Below are positions 45,178 through 53,048 of a stretch of 64,000 nt of DNA, piece by piece. The number at the start of each line of letters is the position of its first letter. Position 1 is the stretch's first letter. Made by a program: the position numbers and the translations under genes. This stretch comes from Actinopolymorpha pittospori. Lineage in GTDB: Bacteria; Actinomycetota; Actinomycetes; Propionibacteriales; Actinopolymorphaceae. Below the pieces are notes generated by a model, which was not told the DNA's origin, did no database searches, and saw nothing but the letters and a program-made list of their open reading frames with translations. The stretch is taken from positions 7,378,001 through 7,442,000 of the forward strand of contig NZ_JADBEM010000001.1 of assembly GCF_014873875.1 (NCBI RefSeq). Direction: 5' to 3'.

Positions 45178-45957
45178 TCAGACGCCCTTGGGCCGGGCGA
45201 TGTCCTCGACGATCCGTCCCGCCCAGTCGATGAGGAGCGCGAGAGCGGCGACCAGGACGGCCCCGACCACCAGCACGCCGGTCCGCTGCAGCTTGATGCC
45301 GGTGGTGATCAGGGTGCCGAGCCCGCCTCCGTCGACGAACGTCGCGAGGGTGGCCGTACCGACGAGCAGCACCAGGGCCACCCGCACGCCCGCCAGGATG
45401 ACCGGGACGGCCAGCACCAACTCGATCCGGACCAGCACGGACGTGGCGGACATACCCATCCCGCGCCCGGCCTCGACGAGCCGCGGATCGACTCCCTGGA
45501 TGCCGGTGATCGTGTTGCGGAGCACCGGCAGGATCGCGTAGGCGGCCAGCGCGACCACGCTGGTGCGGAAGCCGAGGCCGAGCCACAGCGCCAACAGCAC
45601 GAGCATGCCGATCGCCGGCGCGGCCTGTCCGATGTTGGCCACCGTCACCACGAGGGGCGCCACCGCCTTCGCCCGGCCGCGGGTGAGCAGGACACCGAGC
45701 GGCAGCGCGACGACGAGGACGACGACGGTCGACACCGCGGCGAGTTCGACGTGCTCCCAGGTGTGGGCGAGGAGCGCGGACCAGTCGAGCTGGCGACGTG
45801 CCACCGGGTCGAGGTCGGCGACCGCGATGTAGGCGGCCACGCCGAGCAGGGCGAGGAGGACGGCCGCGGGCTGGGCGATCCAACGCCGGCGCGATCGTCC
45901 GCGGGCCCTCTCGGCTTCGAGGGCGATCGCGTCCCGGTCCAACGTCGTACGGCTCAC
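45178..45957 (-). CDS. Glycine betaine/choline-type ABC permease (second)
   Basis: A 259-residue permease with about six membrane segments and the BPD_transp_1 motif region (EAGRGMGMSATSVLVRIELVL in part). The N-terminal 25 residues are charged. It pairs with the other permease of this operon as a heterodimer. The start overlaps the ATPase gene by 4 nt. Confidence 0.88.
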   Translation of the reverse strand: MSRTTLDRDAIALEAERARGRSRRRWIAQPAAVLLALLGVAAYIAVADLDPVARRQLDWSALLAHTWEHVELAAVSTVVVLVVALPLGVLLTRGRAKAVAPLVVTVANIGQAAPAIGMLVLLALWLGLGFRTSVVALAAYAILPVLRNTITGIQGVDPRLVEAGRGMGMSATSVLVRIELVLAVPVILAGVRVALVLLVGTATLATFVDGGGLGTLITTGIKLQRTGVLVVGAVLVAALALLIDWAGRIVEDIARPKGV

Positions 45958-47165
45958 CGTCGCGCCCCCTCCTCCACCGAGGGGTCGCCGTGCAACTCCT
46001 GGATCGCGTGCATGATCGTCTCGACCCGCACCACTCCCTGATAGGTGTCGCGACGGCCGGTCACGACCACCACACCGTGGCTCGAGGTGAGCATCGTGTC
46101 GAGGGCGTCGTTCAGCGTCGACTGGACACCGACGACGTCCAGGCCGTCGTCACGGGCGCAGGGCGCGAGCGTCGCGGTCTGCCGGTGCAGGTCGCGCAGT
46201 GACATCCAGCGCAAGGGCCGGTTGCGCTCGTCGAGCACGATGCAGTGCTGGCGTCCGGCCGCCCGCGTCCGGGCCACGACCTCCTCGGTCCGCTCCCCCG
46301 GCGTCGCCGTGACCGCCTGGTCGAGGTCGACACTGCCGACACGCCGCAGCGTGAGTTGCTTCAGCGCGGCTCCCGCGCCGACGAACCCCTCCACCGACTC
46401 ATCCGCCGGGTTGGCGAGGACCTCCGCCGGGGTGTCGTACTGGACGATCCGCGACCGGTCGGCGAGCACCGCGATCCGGTCGCCGAGCTTGACCGCCTCG
46501 TCGAAGTCGTGGGTGACGAAGACGATGGTCTTGCGCAGCTCCTCCTGGATCCGCAGCAGCTCGTCCTGGAGCCGCTGGCGAGTGATCGGGTCGAGCGCGC
46601 CGAACGGCTCGTCCATCAGGAGCACCGGTGGGTCGGCTGCCAGTGCCCGGGCGACGCCGACGCGCTGTTGTTGCCCGCCCGACAGTTCGCGCGGGTGGCG
46701 GTCGCGGTAGCGGGCCGGGTCGAGACCGACGAGCTCGAGCAGTTCGTCCACGCGTTCGGAGGTTCGGGATCGCTTCCAGCGCAGGAGACCCGGGACGATG
46801 CCCACGTTGGCCCCGACCGTGAGGTGAGGAAAGAGACCGCCGGACTGGATGACGTAACCGATGCCACGGCGCAGTTGGTCGGCGTCCTTTCGGGTCACGT
46901 CCTCCCCACCGAGCAGGATCTGCCCGCTGGTCGGTTCGATCAGCCGGTTGATCATCTTCATCGTCGTGGTCTTGCCGCACCCCGACGGTCCGACGAGGAC
47001 GACGATCTCCCCCGCCGGGATCCGCAGGTTGACGTTCTCCACGGCCGGTGCCTGCTGACCGGGATAGCGCTTGGTGACGTCCACGAGGTCGATGGGCACG
47101 CCGTGGCCCTCGACCTCGGGCGTCCGCCGGTCGCGACTGTCTTCGAGCAAGGCGTGGTCAGACAC
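45954..47165 (-). CDS. Glycine betaine/choline-type ABC ATPase with CBS domains
   Basis: A 403-residue OpuCA/ProV-like ATPase. It has Walker A GPSGCGKTT (59-67), signature LSGGQQQRVGVARAL, Walker B LLMDEPFGALDP and H-loop VTHDFDEA. Two CBS domains follow (about residues 275-400); in OpuA these sense ionic strength. The GTG at 47165 is chosen; it overlaps the upstream permease by 8 nt. Confidence 0.92.
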   Translation of the reverse strand: MSDHALLEDSRDRRTPEVEGHGVPIDLVDVTKRYPGQQAPAVENVNLRIPAGEIVVLVGPSGCGKTTTMKMINRLIEPTSGQILLGGEDVTRKDADQLRRGIGYVIQSGGLFPHLTVGANVGIVPGLLRWKRSRTSERVDELLELVGLDPARYRDRHPRELSGGQQQRVGVARALAADPPVLLMDEPFGALDPITRQRLQDELLRIQEELRKTIVFVTHDFDEAVKLGDRIAVLADRSRIVQYDTPAEVLANPADESVEGFVGAGAALKQLTLRRVGSVDLDQAVTATPGERTEEVVARTRAAGRQHCIVLDERNRPLRWMSLRDLHRQTATLAPCARDDGLDVVGVQSTLNDALDTMLTSSHGVVVVTGRRDTYQGVVRVETIMHAIQELHGDPSVEEGARR

Positions 47166-47805
47166 GGATCCCCCTCGGGGTCGTGAGTTTGCCGAGGAGC
47201 ACGAGGAAACCGTCGAAGACCAACGCGAGGACGACGACGCCGAGCGTGCCTGCCAAGGCGGAGTTGACGGAGTTGGCGCCGCCCAGTCGGGCCAACCCGG
47301 TGAAGATGAGTCCACCCAGACCGGGACCGGAGACGTAGGCCGCGATGGCGCCGATCCCCATCACCATCTGGGTCGACACCCGGATGCCGGCCAGGATGAC
47401 CGGCCAGGCGAGCGGGAGTTCGATCCGCAGCAGGGTGCGAAGCCGGCTCATGCCCATGCCGCGCGCGGCGTCGACGAGTGCGGTGTCCACGCCTGCCAGG
47501 CCGACGACGGCGTTACGCAGGATGGGAAGGCTCGCGTAGAACACCAGCGCCGTGACCGCCGGGGCGACCCCGATGCCCAACGGGGCGATCAGGAGGCCGA
47601 GCAGCGCGAACGACGGGATCGTCAGCCCGACCGCGCTGGCCGCCGTCGCCATACCGACGGCTCGCTGGTCGCGATGCACGAGCGCGGCGACGACGACCGC
47701 GAGAACCGCGGCGAGTACGACACTCTGCGCCACCATCGAGGCGTGTTGAAATCCCTGGAAGACAAGGACCTCTCGACGATCAACGAGGAAGTCCCACAAA
47801 CTCAT
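47158..47805 (-). CDS. Glycine betaine/choline-type ABC permease (first)
   Basis: A 215-residue permease with about five membrane segments and the EAA-like loop VDAARGMGMSRLRTLLRIEL. It is the first gene of the importer operon. GGAGGAG lies about 10 nt before the ATG. The 190 nt upstream to the nusB terminator hold no gene and should contain the promoter. Confidence 0.88.
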   Translation of the reverse strand: MSLWDFLVDRREVLVFQGFQHASMVAQSVVLAAVLAVVVAALVHRDQRAVGMATAASAVGLTIPSFALLGLLIAPLGIGVAPAVTALVFYASLPILRNAVVGLAGVDTALVDAARGMGMSRLRTLLRIELPLAWPVILAGIRVSTQMVMGIGAIAAYVSGPGLGGLIFTGLARLGGANSVNSALAGTLGVVVLALVFDGFLVLLGKLTTPRGIRV

Positions 47806-47995
47806 CCACCGGTCTCCTCCCCCACGGGTTTGGGCTTACCGGAGCGGGATCACCACCCGGCCCGGGGCGCTCTCCTGGCGCTCGGCACAGCCATACCTTG
47901 GGCACCGGCATGACCGCGGGTCGGGAACCTTCCTATCGGAGATTCGCGGGTAGGACAAATGCCGCATGTGTGATCGAGCGGTCACAGACAACAAG

Positions 47996-48041
47996 GCCCC
48001 GGGCCCGCCCACGGTCGTCTGACCTGGGCGGGAACCGGGGC
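47996..48041 (-). terminator. Long hairpin terminator after nusB
   Basis: GCCCCGG/CCGGGGC (outer) and CCCGCCCA/TGGGCGGG (inner) form about 15 bp with one small bulge and a 13-nt loop, 54 nt beyond the nusB stop. It isolates the nusB operon from the importer promoter. Confidence 0.7.
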
Positions 48042-48094
48042 ACTGGGTGGTGCTGTGGTGCGCTGTGCGGCACTTCTGGTCGAGCGGCGATCCG

Positions 48095-48505
48095 CTAGGA
48101 GAGCAGGGTCGGTTTGAGCTCCATCAGCCGCGCGAGGAGTCCGTTCACGAACGCCGGCGACTCGTCGCTCGCGAGCTCACGAGCCAACCGGACGGCCTCG
48201 CTGATCGCCACCGCGTCGGGTACCTCGTCGGCGTAGAGCAGCTCGAAGGCGCCGATCCGCAGGATGTTGCGGTCGACCGGCGCCATCCGCTCCAGCGTCC
48301 ATCCCTGGGAGTAGGCGGACAACAGCTCGTCGAGCCGCTCGGAGTGCTCCTCGACGCCCTCCACGAGCCGTGCGGTGTAGTCGGGCACCGGCGGGTCGGC
48401 GGCCTCGACACGCTCCGCGAGCGTCGTCCGTCGAGGTCGGCCGCGAAGCTCCGACTCGTAGAGAATGTCGACCGCCCGTTTACGCGCCCGGGCACGGGCA
48501 GGCAC
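48095..48505 (-). CDS. nusB: Transcription antitermination factor NusB
   Basis: Binds boxA RNA with NusE during rRNA antitermination. The 136-residue all-helical protein starts MPARARARKRAVDILYESEL and has PVDRNILRIGAFELLY and AISEAVRLARELASDESPAF, the NusB signatures. Its start overlaps the efp stop by one base. Confidence 0.94.
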   Translation of the reverse strand: MPARARARKRAVDILYESELRGRPRRTTLAERVEAADPPVPDYTARLVEGVEEHSERLDELLSAYSQGWTLERMAPVDRNILRIGAFELLYADEVPDAVAISEAVRLARELASDESPAFVNGLLARLMELKPTLLS

Positions 48506-49062
48506 TAGACGCGTCCGAGATAGTCGCCGGACCGGGTGTCGACCTTGACCTTCTCGCCGGTGGTGATGAAGAGCGGGACGGCGATCTCGTAGCCCGTCTC
48601 CAGCCGCGCCGGCTTGGTGCCACCGGTCGAACGGTCACCCTGCAGGCCCGGCTCGGTGTAGTCGATCGTCAGCTCGACCGAGGCGGGAAGCTCGACGTAG
48701 AGCGGGATGCCCTCGTGGATCGCGACCGTCGCGTCCTGGTTCTCCAGCATGAAGTGCGACGCCTCGCCCACCACGTCGGGCGGGATGGGCATCTGGTCGA
48801 AGGTCGTCGCGTCCATGAAGACGTACGCCTCGCCGTCGTTGTAGAGGTAGGTCATGTCCCGCTTGTCGACCGTCGCGATGTCGACCTTCACATCGGCGTT
48901 GAACGTCTTGTCGACGACCTTGCCGGACAGGACGTTCTTGAGTTTGGTGCGCACGACCGCGCCACCCTTGCCGGGCTTGTGGTGCTGGAACCACACGACG
49001 CTCCAGAGCTGCCCGTCGAGGTTGAGCACCATGCCGTTCTTGAGGTCGTTTGTGGTTGCCAC
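48505..49062 (-). CDS. efp: Elongation factor P
   Basis: Relieves ribosome stalling at proline runs. The 185-residue three-domain protein has the tip loop KPGKGGA with Lys32, the residue modified or used bare in EF-P; no modification genes are seen here. The C-terminal domain contains GYEIAVPLFITTGEKVKVDT. ATG start. It follows the peptidase gene by 81 nt. Confidence 0.96.
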   Translation of the reverse strand: MATTNDLKNGMVLNLDGQLWSVVWFQHHKPGKGGAVVRTKLKNVLSGKVVDKTFNADVKVDIATVDKRDMTYLYNDGEAYVFMDATTFDQMPIPPDVVGEASHFMLENQDATVAIHEGIPLYVELPASVELTIDYTEPGLQGDRSTGGTKPARLETGYEIAVPLFITTGEKVKVDTRSGDYLGRV

Positions 49063-49143
49063 CGCAGTCTTCTGCCTCTCAGCTTTCGCGTTCTGTGTCG
49101 CTTCGACCCAAGCTGGGACGAAGCCGCCGAAGCCACTCGCCCG

Positions 49144-50229
49144 TCAGTCCAGGACGAGGAGGTCTTTGCTGGCCCGAGTGAGCAGCTCCACCTCGCCATC
49201 GTGGACGATCCCGGTGTCCTCGATGCGTACACCACCTCTACCGGAGAGATAGACGCCGGGCTCGATGGTGACAGGAGTGCGATCGCCTAGTTTACCGTCC
49301 GCAGTTTTCGCGAAGAACGGGTCCTCATGGATCTCCAGTCCGACACCGTGGCCCAGGCCGTGGGTGAACCGGTCACCGAATCCGGCCGACGTGATCACGT
49401 CGCGTGCCGCGGCGTCCACGGCGGCGAGGTCGACGCCGGGGCGCAGAGCGTGCCGACCCGCCCGCTGCGCCGTGCGCACCACGTCGTGGAGCTCCTGCTG
49501 CCAGGTCTGCGGCTCGGCACCCACGACGACCGTTCTGGTGCAGTCAGCGTGATATCCGGCGATCCGGGCACCGAAGTCGATCTTCAGGAAGTCACCGGGC
49601 GCGAGTGGCCGCTCGGTCGGCCGGTGGTGCGGGATCGCCGAGTGCTCACCACCGGCGACGATCGTGTCGAACGCCACCGCCTCCGCGCCCTCGTCGAACA
49701 TCCGCGCCTCCAGGTCGCGGGCGATCCCGCGCTCCGTCCGCCCGACCAGCCGGGTCCCGAACAGACCCTCCAGCGCCCGGGTCGACACGGCGCAGGCCTC
49801 GCGCAGGTGGTCGAGCTCGGTGTCGTCCTTGTCGACGCGAAGGCCCTCCACGACCCGACCCACCGAGACAGGTGCGAGCGCGGCCTGGGCGGTCCGGACG
49901 GATTCGAGAGCATCGACGGTGAGTGAGTGGGTTTCGACCCCGAGGCGGGTGTTGCCCGTCTCGACCGCGCGCCGCGCGAGCACCGTCAGCAGCTGGCGGT
50001 CGATGACGCACTCCAGGTCGGGTGCCTGTGCGGCGGCCTGGTCGCCGTAGCGCCCGTCAGTGGCCAGGACCGCACTGCCGTGGGCACCCACCAGGAGGGC
50101 GCCGTTCGAACCGGTGAAACCGGACAGGTAGCGAACGTTGACGAGCCGGCTGATCAGGACGGCCGGGATGTCCCTCGCGGCGAGGACGGCGCGCAGGCGG
50201 TCTCTGCGGGCGGCGTGAATGTCGGGCAC
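49144..50229 (-). CDS. pepQ: M24-family Xaa-Pro aminopeptidase
   Basis: A 361-residue creatinase/prolidase-fold peptidase. The N-terminal domain is followed by the metal-binding catalytic half with DFGARIAGYHADCTRTV (two Asp), THGLGHGVGLEIHE (His, Glu) and TIEPGVYL. It cleaves a residue next to Pro; dipeptidase or aminopeptidase specificity is undecided. The GTG of VPDIHAARRDRL is taken. It is regularly paired with efp in actinobacteria. Confidence 0.9.
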   Translation of the reverse strand: MPDIHAARRDRLRAVLAARDIPAVLISRLVNVRYLSGFTGSNGALLVGAHGSAVLATDGRYGDQAAAQAPDLECVIDRQLLTVLARRAVETGNTRLGVETHSLTVDALESVRTAQAALAPVSVGRVVEGLRVDKDDTELDHLREACAVSTRALEGLFGTRLVGRTERGIARDLEARMFDEGAEAVAFDTIVAGGEHSAIPHHRPTERPLAPGDFLKIDFGARIAGYHADCTRTVVVGAEPQTWQQELHDVVRTAQRAGRHALRPGVDLAAVDAAARDVITSAGFGDRFTHGLGHGVGLEIHEDPFFAKTADGKLGDRTPVTIEPGVYLSGRGGVRIEDTGIVHDGEVELLTRASKDLLVLD

Positions 50230-50372
50230 ACCCGCAAGCCTTCCGTTCCGGAGTGCTCTCGGCAAGTCCGGCTGCCCGGGCCTGGTCAGGCGGGGTCGCC
50301 GGTGACTTCCCGGACGGCCTCGCTCGACCGGGGCGAGGGCGAAGAAAACGGGTGGTGCCGGTGCTGTGGACC

Positions 50373-50807
50373 TCAGCCGGTGGCGAGCGCCGCCACGGCC
50401 GACAACGCCAGCCGGTAGGAGTCCAGGCCGAAGCCCGCGACCGTCCCGGTCGCCACCCCTGCCACGACGCTGGTGTGCCGGAACGTCTCCCGACGGGCCG
50501 GATTGGTGAGGTGCACCTCGATCAGCGGGGCACCCACCTGCGCGCACGCGTCGCGAACGGCATAGGAGTAGTGGGTGAAGGCCGCGGGATTGAGCACCAC
50601 CGGCGTCGCGCTGTCGGCCGCCTCGTGCAGCCAGCCGACGAGTTCGGCCTCCTGGTCGGTCTGCCGAACCTCCACCTCCAGGCCGAGCTCGGCGCCGTAC
50701 TTGGCGCAGGCGGCAACCAGGTCGGCGAAGGACGTGGAGCCGTAGACGTCCGGCTCACGCGTACCCAGGCGAGCCAGGTTGGGGCCGTTCAGCACGAGAA
50801 CACGCAC
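50373..50807 (-). CDS. aroQ: 3-dehydroquinate dehydratase, type II
   Basis: Third step of the shikimate pathway. The 144-residue dodecamer-type enzyme has LNGPNLARLGTREPDVYG with the catalytic Arg and Tyr, NPAAFTHYS, and HLTNPARRETFRHTS. A TAGGCT box ends 6 nt before the GTG, so the mRNA is probably leaderless. It is separated from aroB, its usual neighbour, by about 2.2 kb of accessory genes. Confidence 0.95.
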   Translation of the reverse strand: MRVLVLNGPNLARLGTREPDVYGSTSFADLVAACAKYGAELGLEVEVRQTDQEAELVGWLHEAADSATPVVLNPAAFTHYSYAVRDACAQVGAPLIEVHLTNPARRETFRHTSVVAGVATGTVAGFGLDSYRLALSAVAALATG

Positions 50808-50973
50808 AGGGTAAGCCTAGGGTCTGCCCTGCCGATCAGGGTCGAGGGGTGAGCGGGTCGCGAACCGGTACTCCATCGCTGGGGCGGTCCAGCAGGTCCG
50901 CCCCACTGATCGAGCGGCGACCATGGCCGACGCGGCTGCTGACGCGGTGACCACTCGCCATTACCATCGTGGC

Positions 50974-51468
50974 GTGGCCGACGTTATGTGGGTGGTTGTC
51001 GTGGGGATCGCCATCCTCGCCCTGCTCATGCTCTTCCGGCGCCGGGACCCCGACCAGCCGGTCGCGGCCGGCGTTCGCAAGCCGATCAAGACCGCCGCCG
51101 AACACCTGATGAACCACCCGGTCGACCCGATGGTGATGGCCGCGATCGTGACTCTGCTCGGGCAGAACAAGAAGATCCAGGCCATCAAGCAGCTCCGCGA
51201 TGCCACCAACCTCGGGCTCGCCGACGCCAAGGCCCTCGTCGAGGCGATCCAGACGGGTCACCGTCCGCCGTCGGTGGTCCTGCGTGGCGAGGCCGTCGAC
51301 GTCACCCGTCCCACCGCGCCGGCCGTCGCCCCCGGCGGGACCGACCTTGCCGACCGGGCCCGCTCCCTTCGCGCCCAGGGGCGCGAGGTCGACGCGATCC
51401 GCCTGGTCTGCGACGAGACGGGCATGGGGATCCTCGACGCCCAGAAGTTCGTCCGCGCTCTGGGCTGA
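50974..51468 (+). CDS. Membrane-anchored protein with two L7/L12-like C-terminal motifs
   Basis: A 164-residue protein. One membrane helix (residues 4-21) is followed by a linker and two copies of the ribosomal L7/L12 C-terminal helix pattern: KKIQAIKQLRDATNLGLADA and, at the end, DAIRLVCDETGMGILDAQKF. A TACCAT box ends 6 nt before the GTG start (probably leaderless). It diverges from aroQ. Function is unknown; L7/L12 helices bind translation factors, so a membrane-to-ribosome link is only a guess. Its last 211 nt are overlapped antisense. Confidence 0.8.
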   Translation: MADVMWVVVVGIAILALLMLFRRRDPDQPVAAGVRKPIKTAAEHLMNHPVDPMVMAAIVTLLGQNKKIQAIKQLRDATNLGLADAKALVEAIQTGHRPPSVVLRGEAVDVTRPTAPAVAPGGTDLADRARSLRAQGREVDAIRLVCDETGMGILDAQKFVRALG

Positions 51469-51917
51469 CGGGCCACCGGGCGCTGGCCGCGCCGTGACCT
51501 GCGCGGCAGTCCCGTGACGAGCACCGCGCCGACCACCAGGTGCATCAGGCCCAGCGTGAGGCGGGTGGCGATCGCCATCGGGCCGGTCAACAACCCGAAC
51601 GACAGGGCGAGGACGGCCAGGGCGACGACCGTCCAGATCATTCGCGCCCGCCGCGTGATCCGCTCCAGCGCCGCGAGCAGGAGCCAGCCGCCCAGGCTGG
51701 GGATCAGTGCCACCACGACGACCACGGCCAGGCCGATCTCCAACGTCGGCTGACCCGGGCGGCCGGGCACGAGCAGTCGAACCCCGAGCAGCGGTACGGC
51801 GGCCAACCAGACGATCGCCGGTGCGGCCACGGCAATCAGGGTCACGAGGGCCCGGACGCGGATACGTGCGGCCGGTCCGGCCGCCGGAACAGGCGCCGCC
51901 GCCGCTCCCGCCCTCAT
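51258..51917 (-). CDS. DUF6069-like four-helix membrane protein with antisense tail
   Basis: A 219-residue protein. The first about 140 residues have four hydrophobic segments and the pattern VRLLVPGRPG...GGWLLLAALERITRRAR seen in DUF6069 proteins. The final about 70 residues are Arg/Ser/Thr/Pro-rich and are encoded opposite the L7/L12-like gene, so they may be a chance extension to the first stop. The ATG overlaps the stop of the TetR gene, so both form one autoregulated operon. Function unknown. Confidence 0.68.
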   Translation of the reverse strand: MRAGAAAAPVPAAGPAARIRVRALVTLIAVAAPAIVWLAAVPLLGVRLLVPGRPGQPTLEIGLAVVVVVALIPSLGGWLLLAALERITRRARMIWTVVALAVLALSFGLLTGPMAIATRLTLGLMHLVVGAVLVTGLPRRSRRGQRPVARQPRARTNFWASRIPMPVSSQTRRIASTSRPWARRERARSARSVPPGATAGAVGRVTSTASPRRTTDGGR

Positions 51918-52606
51918 CAGCGGCCCCCGGGCGCCTGGTCGCCGCCCGTGGCCGTGGTCGTGGTCGTCGCGGCACCCGTCCCATCGGCGAGCGCGCCGTA
52001 CAGGAACACCTCGACGATGGCCTCCGTGCTCGGCTGCGGCGACGCACCGGAGCGCGGCCGCATGAAGAGCAGGCCGAGGAAGATCGCCGCTGCCTCCTCC
52101 GCCGGCAGCCTCAGCGTCTCCCGGTCGGGTTCGAAGAGGTCGGTGACGGCTTCCCGGATCGCGGTGATCGACGCCTCCCGACTCGCTCCCGGTGCTGACT
52201 CATCCGCACCTACCACGGGGCGTTCGCGACGGCGCTCCCCTGACCGATGCCCGGACGTGTGCAGGGCGCCGATGGTCGCACCCATCCGGTCCAGGTGCGC
52301 GCTGAGCGCCTGCGCCGCCTCCACCAGCCGGTCGGTGAGGGGCTGATCGAGGGGGATCGACGCGATCTCGGTGACGGCGTGATCCGGACGTACGGCTTCG
52401 GCCAGGCAGGCGTCCATGAGTTCTTCCTTGTCGCGGAAAGCGCGGAAGATCGTCGCTTCGCCGATCCCCGCGGCACGGGCGATCTGGCTGGTGGTCACGG
52501 CGGCACCGAACTCCGCGACCAGTGGCAGGGCCGCGGCGATGATCATCTCCCGGCGCCGCTCCGGGCTCATCCCGGGCGCTCGGCGCCGGGTAGGGGTGTC
52601 AGTCAT
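51917..52606 (-). CDS. TetR-family transcriptional regulator
   Basis: A 229-residue repressor. The helix-turn-helix lies at about residues 15-60 (AAVTTSQIARAAGIGEATIFRAFRDKEELMDA, shown by TTSQIARAAGIGEATIFRAF). A Thr-rich disordered tail ends the protein. The promoter carries two near-identical operators, so it is autoregulated and controls the overlapping DUF6069-like gene. A TAGTCT box ends 6 nt before the ATG (probably leaderless). The ligand is unknown. Confidence 0.9.
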   Translation of the reverse strand: MTDTPTRRRAPGMSPERRREMIIAAALPLVAEFGAAVTTSQIARAAGIGEATIFRAFRDKEELMDACLAEAVRPDHAVTEIASIPLDQPLTDRLVEAAQALSAHLDRMGATIGALHTSGHRSGERRRERPVVGADESAPGASREASITAIREAVTDLFEPDRETLRLPAEEAAAIFLGLLFMRPRSGASPQPSTEAIVEVFLYGALADGTGAATTTTTATGGDQAPGGR

Positions 52607-52612
52607 GCCACG

Positions 52613-52661
52613 AGACTACGGAGTGAGTACTCACTCCGTCAATAAGAAGTGAGTGCTCACT
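52613..52661 (-). promoter_or_regulatory. tetR promoter with two palindromic operators
   Basis: Operator 1, CGGAGTGAGTACTCACTCCG (52619-52638), is a perfect 20-bp palindrome filling the spacer between -35 TTGACG (52637-52642) and -10 TAGTCT (52613-52618). Operator 2, AGTGAGTGCTCACT (52648-52661), has only the centre mismatched. Centres are 26 bp apart. Confidence 0.8.
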
Positions 52662-52751
52662 CCGATGTTTCCGGGGCTACACAGCACCGCGGGAATTATG
52701 TGAGACCTGGCGCGCGTGTGTGCGTCCTCATCACCGGGAAGCCTTCGTGGC

Positions 52752-53012
52752 ATGAGAGCCTGCGAGGTCTGCGGCAACGACTACTGGATGGCGTTCGAGG
52801 TGCACACCGCGACAGGTGCGGTGCACACGTTCGACTCGTTCGAGTGCGCCGTACAGCGGCTGGCACCGGTGTGCGAGCAGTGCAGGTGCCGGATCATCGG
52901 CCACGGTGTGGAGGTCGACGGCCGGTTCTTCTGCTGCGCCCACTGCGCGCGGGGCTCCGGCGCCGCGGCCGGCCGCGACATCAAGGACACGGCCGGCGTC
53001 CGTCCCGGCTGA
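52752..53012 (+). CDS. Small Cys-rich zinc-ribbon/metallothionein-like protein
   Basis: An 86-residue protein with CEVCGNDYWMAFEV, a lone FECAV Cys, CEQCRCRIIGHGVEV and CCAHCARG, giving about nine Cys plus His in CxxC pairs that could bind zinc. The layout FDSFECAV...C..CRIIGHG recurs in actinobacterial proteins annotated as prokaryotic metallothionein-like. The ATG at 52752 starts right before the first Cys pair. It lies between the TetR gene and aroB. Function unproven. Confidence 0.72.
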   Translation: MRACEVCGNDYWMAFEVHTATGAVHTFDSFECAVQRLAPVCEQCRCRIIGHGVEVDGRFFCCAHCARGSGAAAGRDIKDTAGVRPG

Positions 53013-53048
53013 GCTTCCGCCGGCCCGGGGAGACGGGGACCCGCCGTA

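Noticed and set aside
49404..49922. Arg/Pro-rich plus-strand frames inside the pepQ region
   Set aside because: Composition is that of GC-rich shadow frames and they oppose a well-matched peptidase.
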